From a candidate division KSB1 bacterium (GTDB lineage Bacteria; Zhuqueibacterota; Zhuqueibacteria; JANLFK01; Oleimicrobiaceae), in NCBI GenBank assembly GCA_034506335.1, contig JAPDPR010000031.1, positions 1 to 42,292 on the forward strand: a stretch of 42,292 nucleotides of DNA, given 5' to 3'. The translations under genes were made by a program, and so were the position numbers. Positions 32,062-40,282 of the stretch are shown here, piece by piece; the first letter of the stretch is position 1, and each line of letters begins with the position of its first letter. Under the pieces are notes generated by a model. That model saw nothing but the letters and a program-made list of their open reading frames with translations, had not been told where the DNA came from and made no database searches.

Positions 32062-32087
32062 TTATAAAAGGGCATGGCAAAAGTCAA
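32061..32087 (-). promoter_or_regulatory. Candidate promoter of the HAD gene
   Basis: Minus strand TTGACT (32082-32087) and TATAAC (32061-32066) with a short 15-nt spacer. The boxes are good but the spacing is suboptimal, which is compatible with a regulated promoter. Confidence 0.4.
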
Positions 32088-32235
32088 GGGAAACGTCCAC
32101 CGGGGTGAGAATTAGTTCGGTGCCGTGCTGTGCCCCGGTTCTGCGGCGGTGCCGGGCAGGCCCAGCGCACAACCTATCGCAGGATTCTGCGAAATCGTCC
32201 ACCAGGCTTGACCCTTCCGCAGGAACGCCCGTATC

Positions 32236-34728
32236 TCAAGGTTTGAGTATTACCTCCCCCCAATCAGCGTGATCGTAATCAATTCCATCGCCCGCATCGG
32301 CGACGTGCAGACGTAGAGTCTGCGCGCCGCCCACGCTGACCTGAAAGCGGCGTGGGGGATCACCTGCCCGCATCACCCCGCTCTGCCACAAAAGTCGCTC
32401 GTCACCATAGATTTGGAATACTACCGAACCTCGCCCCTTTGGCACCTCATCGTCCACGCCTACCCAACCTTCCAGGAGACGAAAGTTCCCACCAAGCCGA
32501 TACTCCACATCAGACACCGCGTGGGTGCCGATCCCTTTGGCGAATTTCTTCCCTCCTACACTGATGTTGTTCCCTTCCACGCTTGCGTCCATCTGTACGC
32601 TTGCCCACCCGCATGTGGACCGGGTGGGACGGACGTCGGAAAGCCAAATCTGCTCAGGCGGGCGTATCACCTCGCTCAGGTCGAGGGCGGAGGAGGCTTG
32701 GCTGGTGGTTCCATCGTACCACACCGTGGCCACCGTCACGGTGTTCTTGCGGCGGTGGTCCAGCCCCAATAGTTCGACCCTCGGTAAGGGCGTATATCCG
32801 AGTAGCGCACCATTGAGGTACACAAGATAGCCGCAATTTAGGCTGTACACCGGTTCCCAGCTCAGTGCCACGCCGTCCAATTCAATCTGTCGAGCGCGCA
32901 CACGTCGCGGTGGCTCTACCGGGTACGCATAATGGTCTGCTCGTTCAAAGCTCACCTGCCACGCCACCTCGCGCGAGCGTGGGCTGGTGAAGGTACACGT
33001 GGCCCACCCCTGGTGGTTGGTCACCTGAACGGGCAGCCGTTCAGCTCGTGCTGTCTTGATGCGGAATGTCTCCCCGGCTCGGGGGAAAGCAAACCGCAGC
33101 TCGTAGCGGTCTCCGGCCACCAGCGCGCTTCTCCCGGAGATGGTCATGGTGCTGGGGTCGTAGGAAAGCTCTTGCAGTTCCACCCATCCCTGTGTGATGT
33201 GGCGGTTAGTGGAGACCAGTTGTGGACGGTCTTCTGCCTTCACAAGGGTCAGGACACGACACGAAGCCGGGGCAAGATGCACGAAGATACCTTCCTCCCA
33301 GCAGCCGACGTACTCCTCCGCCCAGAAGTCGTACACATGCATCAGGGACTGCTCGGGTAGGCCGAGGTCCCGCCAGGACAGGAGCAGGCACAGGGGCCGA
33401 TGTTCATCGAAATTGAAAACGCTCACCACATCATAGTCGCGGTCGAGGTGACGCACCTTCAGGTCCCAAATTGGCTTGCGCCCAGAGGAGGGAAAGAGGT
33501 CTAAGGGACGAACGTCCACCGCTGGGAAGACACGTTTCAGGATTTCTACGCGCTCGGCAGGGAGGTCGGGCAAACGGTCGCTGGCCATCAGCGCCTGCCC
33601 GGTGAGGCCCTGGAGCGTGGCCCAGGCCCTGGCCATGTCGAGCGTGAGTGGCGGCCGTACCAGCATCACATCTGGGTCGCAGTACCAGGCGATGTTGTGC
33701 AGGAAATACCAGCGCATGGTGGCATCCACAGCGGTCAAGAAGCCGCGCCAGTCGCAGAGCACGTCGCCGCCAGTACGCGAACCGTCCATGAGACCTACCC
33801 CGGCCAGGGGGATGCCCCAACATCCCAGGAGGTAGGACTCTGGCCCAATAGCCTGCCGGATGGTGCGCAAGGTAGCGCGATAGAGTTCTTCTGGCTCTTC
33901 CTGCGGCTGCCGCATAAAGTGGCGCTTTGCCCGGTACTCGTCAATGACAATCGGCTGCCCGTCGATCTTGAAGTAGGTGTAGCCCCAGGACCGCAGCCTG
34001 GCGAAGAGCTCGTGCAAGTAGGCATGACCCTTTTGCGTGGACGGGTCGAGCAGGTACATGCCTTCCCATGTTTCCGAGGCACTGCTGCTGTCGGGCTTGA
34101 CCAGGAAGGCCCCAGAACGTCGCACCACCTCCGGATTGCTTTGGCCATGGGGCGCAAGCCACAACCCTGCCTCAAGACCTTGGGCCCTGATGTACCCAGC
34201 TAACGCATCCATCCCCTCTGCAAAACGCCGGTCAATGGTGGTCCAGTCGCGATTGTCTCCCATTCCGTGACCTGTACCCTGCCAGCCATCATCGATCTGG
34301 CAGTAGCGCGCGCCGTAGGGTCTGAGGTTCTTCCCCAACCAGGCCGCGTTTCGACGCACCTCCTCGGCGCTAATCTCCTGGTAGTAGAAATACCACGAGC
34401 ACCACCCAGAAGGAGGAAGGGGAAACCGGGACTTGTCAATCGGAGCATAGTGGGTGATTCCCAGCCGTGTGCAAAAATAGTCCGCAATCCGCGTGCCGTC
34501 GGTCAGTTCCACCAGGTCTTGGTCAGGGTGGAACGTCCCTTGGGCCAAGGCTGTCTCCACGGGCCCAAGAGTCATGACGAAAACATCCGGATGCTCGTGG
34601 TCATCGATGCGGCATGGAATCGGGTGTGGCCATGACAAGTGGCGGTCGTGGCGTTGCGGAGAGCGGGCGCAGGAGAAGAGCGCCGTCCCCACGAGCATTC
34701 CCACTGCAAGCACCATAAACCTGCTCAT
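32236..34728 (-). CDS. GH36-like alpha-galactosidase lipoprotein with C-terminal NPCBM domain
   Basis: 830 residues from the ATG at 34728 (GGAGGAG upstream). A lipoprotein signal ends in LFSC (Cys20). The (beta/alpha)8 domain (about 85-430) has SGWCSWYFYYQEISAEEV, the CQIDDGWQ block, the likely nucleophile D256 in YTYFKIDGQ and the likely acid/base D322 in SRTGGD. A beta-rich region follows, and the last 150 residues (KKFAKGIGTHAVSDVEYRLG) match NPCBM carbohydrate-binding modules. It should release alpha-galactose from oligosaccharides outside the cytoplasm, feeding the ABC importer encoded 30 nt upstream. Substrate specificity is inferred from the family. Confidence 0.88.
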   Translation of the reverse strand: MSRFMVLAVGMLVGTALFSCARSPQRHDRHLSWPHPIPCRIDDHEHPDVFVMTLGPVETALAQGTFHPDQDLVELTDGTRIADYFCTRLGITHYAPIDKSRFPLPPSGWCSWYFYYQEISAEEVRRNAAWLGKNLRPYGARYCQIDDGWQGTGHGMGDNRDWTTIDRRFAEGMDALAGYIRAQGLEAGLWLAPHGQSNPEVVRRSGAFLVKPDSSSASETWEGMYLLDPSTQKGHAYLHELFARLRSWGYTYFKIDGQPIVIDEYRAKRHFMRQPQEEPEELYRATLRTIRQAIGPESYLLGCWGIPLAGVGLMDGSRTGGDVLCDWRGFLTAVDATMRWYFLHNIAWYCDPDVMLVRPPLTLDMARAWATLQGLTGQALMASDRLPDLPAERVEILKRVFPAVDVRPLDLFPSSGRKPIWDLKVRHLDRDYDVVSVFNFDEHRPLCLLLSWRDLGLPEQSLMHVYDFWAEEYVGCWEEGIFVHLAPASCRVLTLVKAEDRPQLVSTNRHITQGWVELQELSYDPSTMTISGRSALVAGDRYELRFAFPRAGETFRIKTARAERLPVQVTNHQGWATCTFTSPRSREVAWQVSFERADHYAYPVEPPRRVRARQIELDGVALSWEPVYSLNCGYLVYLNGALLGYTPLPRVELLGLDHRRKNTVTVATVWYDGTTSQASSALDLSEVIRPPEQIWLSDVRPTRSTCGWASVQMDASVEGNNISVGGKKFAKGIGTHAVSDVEYRLGGNFRLLEGWVGVDDEVPKGRGSVVFQIYGDERLLWQSGVMRAGDPPRRFQVSVGGAQTLRLHVADAGDGIDYDHADWGEVILKP

Positions 34729-34758
34729 CAGCTCCTCCAGCATGGCATTTTGATCAGA

Positions 34759-35592
34759 TTAGCACTTAAGGGCTCCGCTAGTCATCCCTTTCATGAAGGC
34801 CTTAGTGGTCAAGGCAAAGAGCACCAGGAGCGGCAGCGAGGCAATTATGTAGCCAGCAAACAGCACCGGGTATTGCGAGCCGTACAGAGAGGTGTTGTAG
34901 GCCAGCAACCCCACTGGCAGTACAAATTTGCGGGCATCGTTAAGGGTGACAAAGGGCCACATGAACTCGTTCCATGTCCAGAGCAGATTCATAATGGCGA
35001 CCACACCGAGCATAGGCCTCGACAGAGGCAGCACCACATGCCACAAGATGCGCGGCTCGCTCGACCCGTCCACGGTAGCGGCATCGAACAGCTCACGAGG
35101 AATGGCCTCAAAACAGGTGCGCAAAAGGAAGATGGCAAATACCTGCCCTCCGCTGATGTACGGGAGGATTAGGGCCCAATGCGAGTTCAAGAGCCTCAAT
35201 TGCCGGACTACCATGAACGCAGGCACTAAGGTGAGTACCCCGGGGACCATGAGCACGGCAAGCAGAACCAAAAAGAGGGTTTTCTTGCCTGGGAAGGTGA
35301 AACGAGCGAACACATAAGCAGTAAGGCACGCCAGCACCAGCACCCCGGCAACAGACGCGCCACTCACCAGCGCGCTGTTGGCCAGATAGGGGCGGACATT
35401 CTGCCATGCTTCCGCATAGTTGTGCCAGTGCAAGGGAGTGGAAACGCCCCAGAAGTTGCGGTAGAACTGCGGAATACTCTTGAGCGAGGTCAATGCCATC
35501 ACTGCGAAAGGGAGGAACGTGAGGGCCAGGGCGCAACATAGCACCAAGTGGAGGGGCAGCTGCGCGCGCACAGATGACGAAGTCTTTCTCAC
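34759..35592 (-). CDS. Carbohydrate ABC transporter permease, MalG type
   Basis: 277 residues with six membrane helices. The EAA loop that contacts the ATPase is ELFDAATVDGSSEPRILWHV (about 166-185), followed by LPLSRPMLGVVAI. The C-terminus (AFMKGMTSGALK) is the usual CUT1 MalG ending. With the MalF-type permease it forms the inner-membrane channel. No ATPase gene is present, so a shared MsmK/UgpC-type ATPase from elsewhere is expected, as is common for CUT1 systems. It overlaps the MalF-type gene by 4 nt. Confidence 0.94.
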   Translation of the reverse strand: MRKTSSSVRAQLPLHLVLCCALALTFLPFAVMALTSLKSIPQFYRNFWGVSTPLHWHNYAEAWQNVRPYLANSALVSGASVAGVLVLACLTAYVFARFTFPGKKTLFLVLLAVLMVPGVLTLVPAFMVVRQLRLLNSHWALILPYISGGQVFAIFLLRTCFEAIPRELFDAATVDGSSEPRILWHVVLPLSRPMLGVVAIMNLLWTWNEFMWPFVTLNDARKFVLPVGLLAYNTSLYGSQYPVLFAGYIIASLPLLVLFALTTKAFMKGMTSGALKC

Positions 35593-36464
35593 GTCAATTC
35601 CTCTTGTTTCATGAATCTGAGATTAAGAACAGTGAGCCCCAACATAGCCGCAAAGAGCACCACGCCAATGCTGCAGGCGTATCCCATCTCGTTAAAGGAA
35701 AAACCGCACAGGTACATCCACAAGCCTGGTACCATCGTCGCATAACCAGGCCCGCCGCGCGTGAGGATAAGGAAGAGCTCGTACCCCTGCATGGTGCCGA
35801 TCATGGTCAGAACGGCGATGACTCGCATCTGTCCCATCAACAGGGGCAGCTCGATGCGCCAGAACCGATACCACCACCCTGCCCCTTCAATCCGCGCGGA
35901 TTCCAGTGCGGATTCGGGGATATTGAGCAGCCCAGCGTAAAAGACCAAAAGGGCAAACCCCGAGACAAACGGGAAGCCCACTCCGATCACCGAGCCAAGC
36001 GCAGTCTGTGGGCTTCCCAACCAACCCTTTACCCACTGGCCCAAACCCAGTTCCTGCAGTAACCTCGTCAGAAGCCCACAATCTGCATAGATGAACTGCC
36101 AGAGCAGAATAACCACCATGGCCGGCACGACCATGGGCACCACGAACAACACGCGATAGAGGTAGCGCCATCGCTCTTCCGCGAGGTGGAAGATGAGGGT
36201 GGCCATGACGAGCGGCACGGCGATCTTCAAGGTCAAGTTTACCACCATGACCAGCGCCAGATTGGCGAACGACTTCCAGACCACGGTGTCGCCCAGTAAG
36301 CGCGCAAAGTTCTCGGTGCCTACGTAGTCTTCCGTCCCGCCGGGGTCCCATCGGTAGACGCTGTGCACGAACGCACTGACGATGGGCCAATAGTTGAAGA
36401 CGGCAAGCAGAGCGAAAGAAGGGAGCAATGCCAGGTAGATGCCCCTTGGCGCGCGCCGTGTCAT
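35589..36464 (-). CDS. Carbohydrate ABC transporter permease, MalF/UgpA type
   Basis: 291 residues from the ATG at 36464, preceded by GAGGAGAAGG and overlapping the binding-protein stop by 4 nt; a longer frame would run into that gene. Six helices starting at YLALLPSFALLAVFNYWPIV. The PWEKF-like periplasmic region is DYVGTENFARLLGDT, and the EAA loop is IPESALESARIEGAGWWYRF (about 196-215), then IELPLLMG. A CUT1-type sugar importer subunit partnering the MalG-type protein. Confidence 0.94.
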   Translation of the reverse strand: MTRRAPRGIYLALLPSFALLAVFNYWPIVSAFVHSVYRWDPGGTEDYVGTENFARLLGDTVVWKSFANLALVMVVNLTLKIAVPLVMATLIFHLAEERWRYLYRVLFVVPMVVPAMVVILLWQFIYADCGLLTRLLQELGLGQWVKGWLGSPQTALGSVIGVGFPFVSGFALLVFYAGLLNIPESALESARIEGAGWWYRFWRIELPLLMGQMRVIAVLTMIGTMQGYELFLILTRGGPGYATMVPGLWMYLCGFSFNEMGYACSIGVVLFAAMLGLTVLNLRFMKQEELT

Positions 36465-38050
36465 GGCCTTCTCCTCGCAGCCAGCAGTTGGGCCTCGACC
36501 TCTGGTGACCACGTGGGCAACCCTTCCGGTTCTGGCCAGCCGTTCTCAGCGATCAACCGGTCGGCAGTCTCACGGAAGTAACGCCCCATCTCACGCATCA
36601 GTCCCTCAAGGGTGATCCCGTCCTCCAGGAAGAGATGAATCATGCGCTGGTGATGATCGGTAAAGCGATGCCCCAGGGAGTAGTTCCATTTCGTCGTGCA
36701 ATACCGCCTTTTGATGATCTCGGCGAAGGGCGTGAGCATCGGCGGTAGCGGTGCCCCGCGGATGTTGGGCACAAACAACCCCGCCTCATTGACAATTCGC
36801 GCATTATTCTCTGGCGTGGTCAGGAACATGAGGAAATCGACCACTAGGTCCAGCTCGCCATCGTCGACAGCCCGTCTCGTCACATGGAATTGCATCCCGG
36901 CTCCGCCGATGACGCACTGTTCGGCTCCGCAGCAATAAGGTGACTCGGCCTTGCTGATAGGGGGTGGGTAAAACACTCCCCAGCGGAAGGTGACCAGCGG
37001 GTCGAGAAGCAGACGTCGCACGAACCAGGAGGCGTTCCAGAACATCGCCGCTTTCTGCGTGACAAAGAGGCGAACGCCATCGGTATTGGTGAGGTCTTTT
37101 TGCCAGAAGGTGCGCCACTGGCGCAGCAAACGCCATATCTCGGCAAAGCGAGGGTTGTCAGGTGCAAACCACCCCTTTTTCATCAGCCAGCAGAGCTCCT
37201 CCGGCAGAAGGTAGCCTTGGTAATACTCTTCTTCCAAGGGGGAAGCCTTCTTGTAGTCGATGACATCGAGCAGCTCGAAGTAGCATTGGTCGAAGATAAG
37301 GTCTTGGGCCCAATCATGGTGCATCAGCGGTGAGATTAACAAGGGAACGTAACCCGCGGCGGCCAGCTTCTCTTGGAGTTGGATGAACTCCTGCCAGGTG
37401 CTGGGAGGGACAAGGGACAGCGAGTCGAAGATGTCTTGATTGTAGAAAATGCCGGTCTCGACTAGGTCGTACACGATGCAGTACAGCTTCTTGTCTGGGG
37501 CGCGCTTGGCCTCGGTGAGGGGCCGGTTGATGAACAGATCGCGCCAGTGCTGGTTGCCTGGCACGTAGGGGTTGGGCATGTCCAGATAGGGGTCGAGCGC
37601 TATCCACCAGCCCTTGTTCTGCTCGATATCGGGCCACACGGCCTCGGTGTTTAGCTGCACGATCTCCGGCGCGACGCCGCCGAGAAGCTGCGTGCGCACC
37701 CATTCTCCCTCCGAGCCGCCCAGCAGCATCAGCTGGGTCAGGAACTCGATGCTCACGTCAGGGTGTAAGCGCTCGTATTCGTCTGCCACTTGCCGAAAAG
37801 CACGCAAGGGTGGACCCACTGCTTGCGGGCGGGCGCCAGGACGATACTCCCCTGCCGCCACCTGAATCAGATGTGGCCTGCCGGGGTTCAGCGAACGGCC
37901 GTAAGACGGCGGGTGTTTCCAGCGCCACTCCCCGCCACCGTTATCGGCCTGCTTGATGGTGCAGCTCGGGCACGCAGTGAGTAGTATCAGCACGCATACG
38001 GTGGCCCTGGAGCTAGGGCGCTTGAGCCGGGGGGAAATCCGGTTAGTCAG
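36461..38050 (-). CDS. ABC transporter sugar-binding lipoprotein
   Basis: An extracellular solute-binding protein of the CUT1 type (YERLHPDVSIEFLTQ; GIFYNQDIFDSL; WQEFIQLQEKLAAAGYVPL; FWNASWFVRRLL). Start choice is unusual. A GTG at 37993 gives 510 residues but begins MLILLTACPSC, with no basic n-region and no ribosome-binding site. Reading upstream to CTG at 38050 adds 19 codons with Arg/Lys residues, giving a full lipoprotein signal (529 residues), and AGGAG lies 6 nt before that CTG. I prefer the CTG start. The lipobox region is LLTAC or CPSC. First gene of the four-gene alpha-galactoside uptake operon. Confidence 0.85.
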   Translation of the reverse strand: MTNRISPRLKRPSSRATVCVLILLTACPSCTIKQADNGGGEWRWKHPPSYGRSLNPGRPHLIQVAAGEYRPGARPQAVGPPLRAFRQVADEYERLHPDVSIEFLTQLMLLGGSEGEWVRTQLLGGVAPEIVQLNTEAVWPDIEQNKGWWIALDPYLDMPNPYVPGNQHWRDLFINRPLTEAKRAPDKKLYCIVYDLVETGIFYNQDIFDSLSLVPPSTWQEFIQLQEKLAAAGYVPLLISPLMHHDWAQDLIFDQCYFELLDVIDYKKASPLEEEYYQGYLLPEELCWLMKKGWFAPDNPRFAEIWRLLRQWRTFWQKDLTNTDGVRLFVTQKAAMFWNASWFVRRLLLDPLVTFRWGVFYPPPISKAESPYCCGAEQCVIGGAGMQFHVTRRAVDDGELDLVVDFLMFLTTPENNARIVNEAGLFVPNIRGAPLPPMLTPFAEIIKRRYCTTKWNYSLGHRFTDHHQRMIHLFLEDGITLEGLMREMGRYFRETADRLIAENGWPEPEGLPTWSPEVEAQLLAARRRP

Positions 38051-38116
38051 CCTATGCTCCTGATGTTTAGTGGTTGTTGACCCAATGTTCTGAGCGTTCC
38101 ATCTTTCTTGCGCACC

Positions 38117-38144
38117 AATATAACAACTTCTGCTTCAGAGTCAA
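38117..38144 (-). promoter_or_regulatory. sigma70 promoter of the sugar-uptake operon
   Basis: Minus strand TTGACT (38139-38144), a 16-nt spacer and TATATT (38117-38122). Transcription would start near 38110, giving a leader of about 60 nt before the proposed CTG start at 38050. Confidence 0.6.
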
Positions 38145-38174
38145 GAAAAAAAACGGCCAGGGCGAAGAAATGAG

Positions 38175-38203
38175 TTGCGATAGTCACCACCATTGCATAA
38201 TTT
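38175..38203 (+). promoter_or_regulatory. Candidate promoter of the parvulin gene
   Basis: TTGCGA (38175-38180), a 17-nt spacer and TAATTT (38198-38203), 49 nt before the ATG at 38253. It is divergent from the sugar-uptake promoter, with about 30 nt between the two -35 boxes. Confidence 0.4.
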
Positions 38204-38252
38204 TCTTCGAGGCGATGCACATCGGCACGTGACGAAGCGCAAGGAGGAAGGA

Positions 38253-39266
38253 ATGCGTAGGGTCTTTCGAGGAACACTTTTTCTGCTGGCAACGCTTCTT
38301 TCGTGCAGCCGACCAAGCGGCGATAAGCTGGCGCCGAATTCCGCCGCGTATGTCCTGGCTAACGACTTGGCGCGGATGTTGCCATTTCTCGATCCGGACG
38401 AGAATCGGACGCTGATTAGGACGCGCTATTTCCGGGTCACCACCGGCGATGCCATGCAGTACCTCGTGAACAAAATGGGTGAAAGTGCGGCGAGCTTCCG
38501 CACCATGCCCCCAGAAAGAGTGAAGGCGACAGTGCTGCGAACGGCAGAGACATTGGCGGAGCAGAAGCTCTTGATGCGTGCTGCTAGGGAAGCGGGCATT
38601 TCCGTCTCCCCGGCGCAGGTGGATAGCGTGATGGAAGCACAGGCCCAGCGTTTCGGCGGACCTGAGCAGTACCACCTGCTTTTGCAGCGCTCAGGGGTGA
38701 ACTTGGACTTTCTGCGTGCCGAAGCGGAAAGCTCTCTGCTGATCGCGCGCTACTTGGAGCGGGAGCTGGCACCGCTTATCGAACCCACCGAAGAGGATAT
38801 CCGGATGGCCTACGAAGAGGAGCGTTATGCGACATTCCGGCACATTCTCTTCCTGACCGAGGGGCACGTAGAGGAGGACAAGCAGGCTATCCGTGCCAAG
38901 GCAGAGGGCGTACTGGCACGGGCGCGCGCAGGTGAGCCCTTGGCCGAATTGGCCCGACTCTATTCGGACGATGCCAACACAAAAGAGAATGGCGGGTTAA
39001 TGGAGCACGTCCCCCGCGGCGAGTTGGTGGAACCTCTGGACAGCGCGGCCTTTTCTCTGCCTCCTGGCCAGGTGAGCGACCTCATTGCCACGCCATATGG
39101 CTACCATATCTTGGAGGTGGTGGAAAGGCATAAGGACCCGCGACCTCTGGAGGAGATTCGGCCCTGGCTCGTCAGTGAGTGCCGGGCGAAAAAGCGCGTG
39201 CCCGTCTATCAGCAGTTCCTTGAGCGCCTGCGCAAGGACGCCCGCTGGCGAGTAGCGCGCGTATGA
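38253..39266 (+). CDS. Parvulin-type peptidyl-prolyl isomerase lipoprotein (SurA/PrsA-like)
   Basis: 337 residues from the ATG at 38253; AAGGAGG lies 6 nt upstream. A lipoprotein signal (MRRVFRGTLFLLATLLSCS, Cys18) is followed by a helical SurA-like N-domain (about 30-190, including AREAGISVSPAQVDSVMEAQ) and one parvulin domain (about 198-296: FRHILFLTEG, LARLYSDDANTKENGG, FSLPPGQVSDLIATPYGYHI). A C-terminal helix closes the chaperone. Such proteins assist folding of outer-membrane or secreted proteins in the periplasm. It is transcribed alone and ends at a bidirectional terminator. Confidence 0.93.
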   Translation: MRRVFRGTLFLLATLLSCSRPSGDKLAPNSAAYVLANDLARMLPFLDPDENRTLIRTRYFRVTTGDAMQYLVNKMGESAASFRTMPPERVKATVLRTAETLAEQKLLMRAAREAGISVSPAQVDSVMEAQAQRFGGPEQYHLLLQRSGVNLDFLRAEAESSLLIARYLERELAPLIEPTEEDIRMAYEEERYATFRHILFLTEGHVEEDKQAIRAKAEGVLARARAGEPLAELARLYSDDANTKENGGLMEHVPRGELVEPLDSAAFSLPPGQVSDLIATPYGYHILEVVERHKDPRPLEEIRPWLVSECRAKKRVPVYQQFLERLRKDARWRVARV

Positions 39267-39456
39267 ATGGGGGAGGTCCTCGTACGCTCAGGAGCCCCAA
39301 GACCCAAGTCCAGGTTCCAGTTCTCGCAAGGAGGAGGCGCACATTCAGCGCCAAGGATCAGAGGGCAGCGGTGTCGTTGGCAGGGCGTGGCCCATAGAAG
39401 GGGTCTCACTCGCGTACAAAGAAGGGCTCTGCGGGGAGGGGGAAACCCCTAAAGTG
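39267..39456. other. 3' region between convergent genes, no gene seen
   Basis: Between the parvulin stop and the terminator I see no supported gene. A small hairpin with a GNRA loop (AGGGG-GAAA-CCCCT) lies at 39437-39450, directly before the terminator stem. Confidence 0.45.
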
Positions 39457-39457
39457 A

Positions 39458-39489
39458 AAAAGGCACGTCCAAGCGGAGGCGTGCCTTTT
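39458..39489. terminator. Bidirectional intrinsic terminator
   Basis: AAAAGGCACG-N12-CGTGCCTTTT is a perfect 10-bp stem with A-run and T-run arms on both strands. It lies between the convergent parvulin (+) and corrinoid-protein (-) genes and serves both. Confidence 0.8.
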
Positions 39490-39577
39490 CTCATTTGCCG
39501 GGCTCTTGGTAGATACTGTCAGTGGCGGGCCTTCAGGCCGGTATCTTTCTGACCGCTCCTCACGTAGACGACGCCGA

Positions 39578-40210
39578 TCAGGCCACCAGTTTTTTGACTA
39601 CTTCCACTGCCGATGCGGCATCGGGTGCGTAGCCGTCAGCGCCGATCTCGTCAGCATAGCTCTGCGTCACTGGTGCGCCGCCAATGATGACCTTGAAGCG
39701 GTCGCGCGCCCCTTTCTCCTCCAGGGCCGAGATTACACCCTTCATGTTCACCATGGTCGTGGTCAGCAAGGCCGAAAGGCCAATCACCTGCACCTGGCGC
39801 TCCTGAGCGGTGGCGATGAATTTGTCCGGGCTGACGTCCACACCCAGGTCGATGACTTCGAATCCGGCCCCTTCTAGCATCATTCCCACCAGGTTCTTGC
39901 CGATGTCGTGCAGGTCGCCCTTCACCGTGCCCAGCACACAGCGACCGATTGGCTTGACGCCGGTCTCCACCAGTTTGGGCCTGAGGATGGCCATGGCGCC
40001 CTTCATGGCTCTCGCGGCGATCAAGACTTCGGGAACGTAGAACTCGTTGTTCTTGAACTTTTCGCCAACCACGTTCATGCCAGCAATGAGACCTTTGTTG
40101 AGAATCTCAGCAGGGGGGATCCCTTCCGCCAGCGCCTGCGTGGTCAAGCGCTCCGCATCGGGTAACTTACCGCGGATGATGCTCTCTGAAAGCTCTTGGA
40201 GTAGAGTCAT
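39578..40210 (-). CDS. Corrinoid (methyltransferase-associated cobalamin-binding) protein
   Basis: 210 residues. The N-terminal helical cap domain (about 1-85: ALAEGIPPAEILNKGLIAGM, EKFKNNEFYVPEVLIAARAM) precedes a Rossmann cobalamin-binding domain with D99-L-H101-D-I-G104 (the lower-ligand His101), then SALLTTTM and GGAPVTQSYADEIGADGYAP. This is the MtaC/MttC/MtmC type that shuttles methyl groups between a substrate-specific methyltransferase and a second methyltransferase. Neither methyltransferase is in the window. The neighbour upstream is a TIM-barrel isomerase-like protein, 72 nt away. Confidence 0.93.
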   Translation of the reverse strand: MTLLQELSESIIRGKLPDAERLTTQALAEGIPPAEILNKGLIAGMNVVGEKFKNNEFYVPEVLIAARAMKGAMAILRPKLVETGVKPIGRCVLGTVKGDLHDIGKNLVGMMLEGAGFEVIDLGVDVSPDKFIATAQERQVQVIGLSALLTTTMVNMKGVISALEEKGARDRFKVIIGGAPVTQSYADEIGADGYAPDAASAVEVVKKLVA

Positions 40211-40282
40211 GACAAGTTTCCTCTCAGCTCGTTGCTACCTTCACTGTGAGTTCCTTCTGTGCGGCCGGACCGCATAATGACC

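Noticed and set aside
39267..39452. 61-residue plus-strand frame after the parvulin gene
   Set aside because: It starts right behind a stop codon without a ribosome-binding site, is Arg/Gly-rich and ends at the terminator.
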